5,522 nt of DNA. Origin: Bradyrhizobium sp. Its GTDB lineage: Bacteria; Pseudomonadota; Alphaproteobacteria; Rhizobiales; Xanthobacteraceae. This document shows, in pieces, positions 3,703-5,522 of the stretch; the stretch's first letter is position 1, and each line of letters begins with the position of its first letter. The translations under genes and the position numbers were made by a program. Under the pieces are notes generated by a model, which saw only the letters and a list, made by a program, of their open reading frames with translations, was not told the DNA's origin and made no database searches. Location of the stretch: the NCBI GenBank assembly GCA_013695565.1, contig JACDAG010000131.1, forward strand, positions 1-5,522, read 5' to 3'.

Positions 3703-5522
3703 TCAGTTATTTGCGCCCGTCACCTGTGCGAACGCCGCCTGGTTGATTGTCGTACCGATCTCGGACTCGATCTTCGTGACGTATTGCGCGACCTGTTCGT
3801 CGGTGAGGCCACGCAGCAGCGTATCCTTCAGTTTCTTGACCTCGTCAGAAGCGACGTCGGCCGTGGGCACGTTGACATCGGTGACGCGGAACACGATCCA
3901 CTCGCTGCCGCCGGCGCCGGAGGTTTGTCCAACGCCATCCTTGGCGGTGCGGAACGCCGCGGTGATCACGCCCGACGGCACGCCTGTTGGCGAGGCATCG
4001 CGCCGGAAACCGCTGGCGGTGTCGACCTTCGACCCGATCGACGCGGCTTCCTCGGCCATGGTTCCGCCACGCTCGAGCTTGCCGACCATTTCGGTCGCCT
4101 TCGCGCGCAGCTTGGTCGAGATCTGGTCGTCACGCCACTTGCTTTCGACCTGGGCGCGGACTTCGTCGAGATTGCGTTCGCGCGACGGCGTGACGCCGAG
4201 CACGTCGTACCAGACATAACCGCCGGCAAACTGGATCGGGTCATTGTCGACGCCGATGCTGCTGGTGAACGCCTGCGAGACCACATCGAGACCGCGCGGA
4301 ATATTACCGACCGGCTGGCCGTCGGGGGTGCGGCCCGAGCGGTCGACGGCTTCGACGGTGATGGCGGTCAGTCCGAGCTTCTGGGCGGCCTCGATCACGC
4401 TGGCGCCGCCGCCGCGCTCGTCTTCCATCTTGTTGTGGAGCTCTGCGACCTTGCTGCGCGCGCGTTCGGTGGCGATTTCCTTTTTCACCTGGGCTGCGAC
4501 GCTTTCATAGGACGGCGTCACGCCCGGCTCGATCTTGCCGATCTTGACCAGCGCGACGCCGAACCGGCCTTGCACCGGCTGGCTGACTTCGCCGGAGGGC
4601 AGCGCGAAAGCCGCGTCCGCAATCGCGGGATCGATGATCGCGGATTTCGAGATCACGCCGAGGTCGACGTCGGACAGATTGAGGCCGCGTTCCTTGGCGA
4701 CGTCGTCGAACGACGTGCCGGACGTGATGCGACTGCGCGCGGCGAGGGCCTCGTCCGCGTTCGGAAACACCATCTGCTGCACTTCGCGCTTCTCGGGCGT
4801 GCCGATCCGGTCGCGGCGCTGCTCGAACACCTTCTTCGCAGCCTCGTCGGAGACCTCGGACCATTTGCCGACTTCCTCGGGATTGATCGCGACGAAGGAG
4901 AGTTTGCGATATTCGGGCGCGCGGAACTGGGTCTTGTGATCCTCGAAATAGGCGGCGAGGGTCTCGGGCGAGGGCGTGTCGATGGTGCCGGCCTGTGCGG
5001 CGTCGAGCTTGATGTAGTCGGCCGAGCGCTGCTCGTTCTGGAACCGGGTCAGCGCGTCGATCAACAGCTTCGGCGGCTCGAGCCCGGCCGAGATGGTGCC
5101 CGCGATCTGGCGCCGCAGACCCACGCGCCGCTGTTCGGCGAGATAGCGTTGCTCGGTGTAACCGTATTGGCGGATCGTGGCCTGGAAACGCGCCGGATCG
5201 AAATTGCCGCCCAAGCCCTTGAAATTGGGATCGTTGTAGATGACGCGCATTACCTCGGCATCAGACTGGCCGAGGCCCATCCGCCGTGCGTCCTCGTCGA
5301 GGGCGGCTTCGGCGATGGTCTGCTGCAGCACCTGGCGATCAAGCCCGAACGCGCGGGCCTGTTCCATGGTCAGGGGACGTCCGAACTGGCGGCCGAGCTG
5401 CTGCAGCTTGTCGGTGTAGATCTGGCGGAATTGCTCGGTCGAGATCTCGGTCTTTCCGATCTTGGCCAGCGTCGACTGCCCAAAGCCTTTGAAGATGTCG
5501 GCGATGCCCCAGACAGCAAAGC
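3703..5522 (-). CDS. ppiD: PpiD/SurA-like peptidyl-prolyl isomerase family foldase (5' end missing)
   Basis: The reading frame is open to the right edge: 605 residues plus part of a codon are visible, and a start at the internal ATG at 5367 would be wrong because coding continues upstream with FAVWGIADIFKGFG, the end of the single N-terminal membrane anchor. PpiD-type proteins are held in the inner membrane and assist folding of exported proteins in the periplasm. From the first visible residue: a membrane-proximal segment, a SurA-N-like helical chaperone domain (about 15-175), a parvulin-like segment (about 245-331, containing EKREVQQMVFP, DVDLGVISKSAIIDP and GRFGVALVKIGKI), and a C-terminal half with a second weak parvulin-like repeat. 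The parvulin fold is degenerate, as is common in PpiD, so chaperone rather than isomerase activity is likely. It probably lacks only a few tens of residues. It is the first visible gene of the unit with trpD, trpC and moaC. Confidence 0.93.
   Translation of the reverse strand, partial: FAVWGIADIFKGFGQSTLAKIGKTEISTEQFRQIYTDKLQQLGRQFGRPLTMEQARAFGLDRQVLQQTIAEAALDEDARRMGLGQSDAEVMRVIYNDPNFKGLGGNFDPARFQATIRQYGYTEQRYLAEQRRVGLRRQIAGTISAGLEPPKLLIDALTRFQNEQRSADYIKLDAAQAGTIDTPSPETLAAYFEDHKTQFRAPEYRKLSFVAINPEEVGKWSEVSDEAAKKVFEQRRDRIGTPEKREVQQMVFPNADEALAARSRITSGTSFDDVAKERGLNLSDVDLGVISKSAIIDPAIADAAFALPSGEVSQPVQGRFGVALVKIGKIEPGVTPSYESVAAQVKKEIATERARSKVAELHNKMEDERGGGASVIEAAQKLGLTAITVEAVDRSGRTPDGQPVGNIPRGLDVVSQAFTSSIGVDNDPIQFAGGYVWYDVLGVTPSRERNLDEVRAQVESKWRDDQISTKLRAKATEMVGKLERGGTMAEEAASIGSKVDTASGFRRDASPTGVPSGVITAAFRTAKDGVGQTSGAGGSEWIVFRVTDVNVPTADVASDEVKKLKDTLLRGLTDEQVAQYVTKIESEIGTTINQAAFAQVTGANN

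Noticed and set aside
3230..4939. Plus-strand open frames opposite trpD and the ppiD-like gene
   Set aside because: Ser/Arg/Pro-rich mirror translations of well-conserved coding sequence, with no plausible ribosome binding sites.

Overview
The window looks like chromosomal DNA of a GC-rich alphaproteobacterium, most likely of the Bradyrhizobium/Rhodopseudomonas group (Nitrobacteraceae). This rests on my recognition of the protein sequences: a PpiD-type foldase, TrpD, TrpC and MoaC in the order typical of Rhizobiales, plus a short Flp pilin of the usual rhizobial form. No database search was possible.

Right and centre (1307-5522, all minus strand): four genes are packed head to tail as ppiD-like -> trpD -> trpC -> moaC, with gaps of 21, 17 and 3 nt. 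The ppiD-like gene runs off the right edge and lacks its 5' end. TrpD and TrpC catalyse two steps of tryptophan synthesis: phosphoribosyl transfer to anthranilate, and closure of the indole ring. The isomerisation between them (TrpF) is not encoded here. MoaC acts in molybdenum cofactor synthesis, and the PpiD-like protein is a periplasmic, membrane-anchored folding factor. The spacing argues for one transcription unit although the functions are unrelated. No trpG lies next to trpD, and the moeA-lexA pair often found after moaC in related genomes is not here.

Left (1-1241): a small accessory-looking segment holds three genes. A major facilitator transporter (minus strand, only its first 54 codons visible) is divergent from a CGNR zinc-finger/ABATE-domain regulator (plus strand). 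Between them, and reaching almost to the regulator's ATG, lie two tandem 23-bp palindromes of the form ACCGGTA-N9-TACTGGT, 37 bp apart centre to centre. They look like a duplicated operator controlling the divergent pair. Downstream, a 54-codon Flp/Fap-type pilin gene stands alone, preceded by a strong match to a sigma-54 (-24/-12) promoter. It converges on moaC across a GC-rich hairpin.

The best candidate for something undescribed is the palindrome pair with the CGNR regulator and transporter: a compact, apparently self-regulated module whose operator can be read directly from the sequence. I saw no CRISPR array, tRNA, rRNA, insertion sequence or phage gene.
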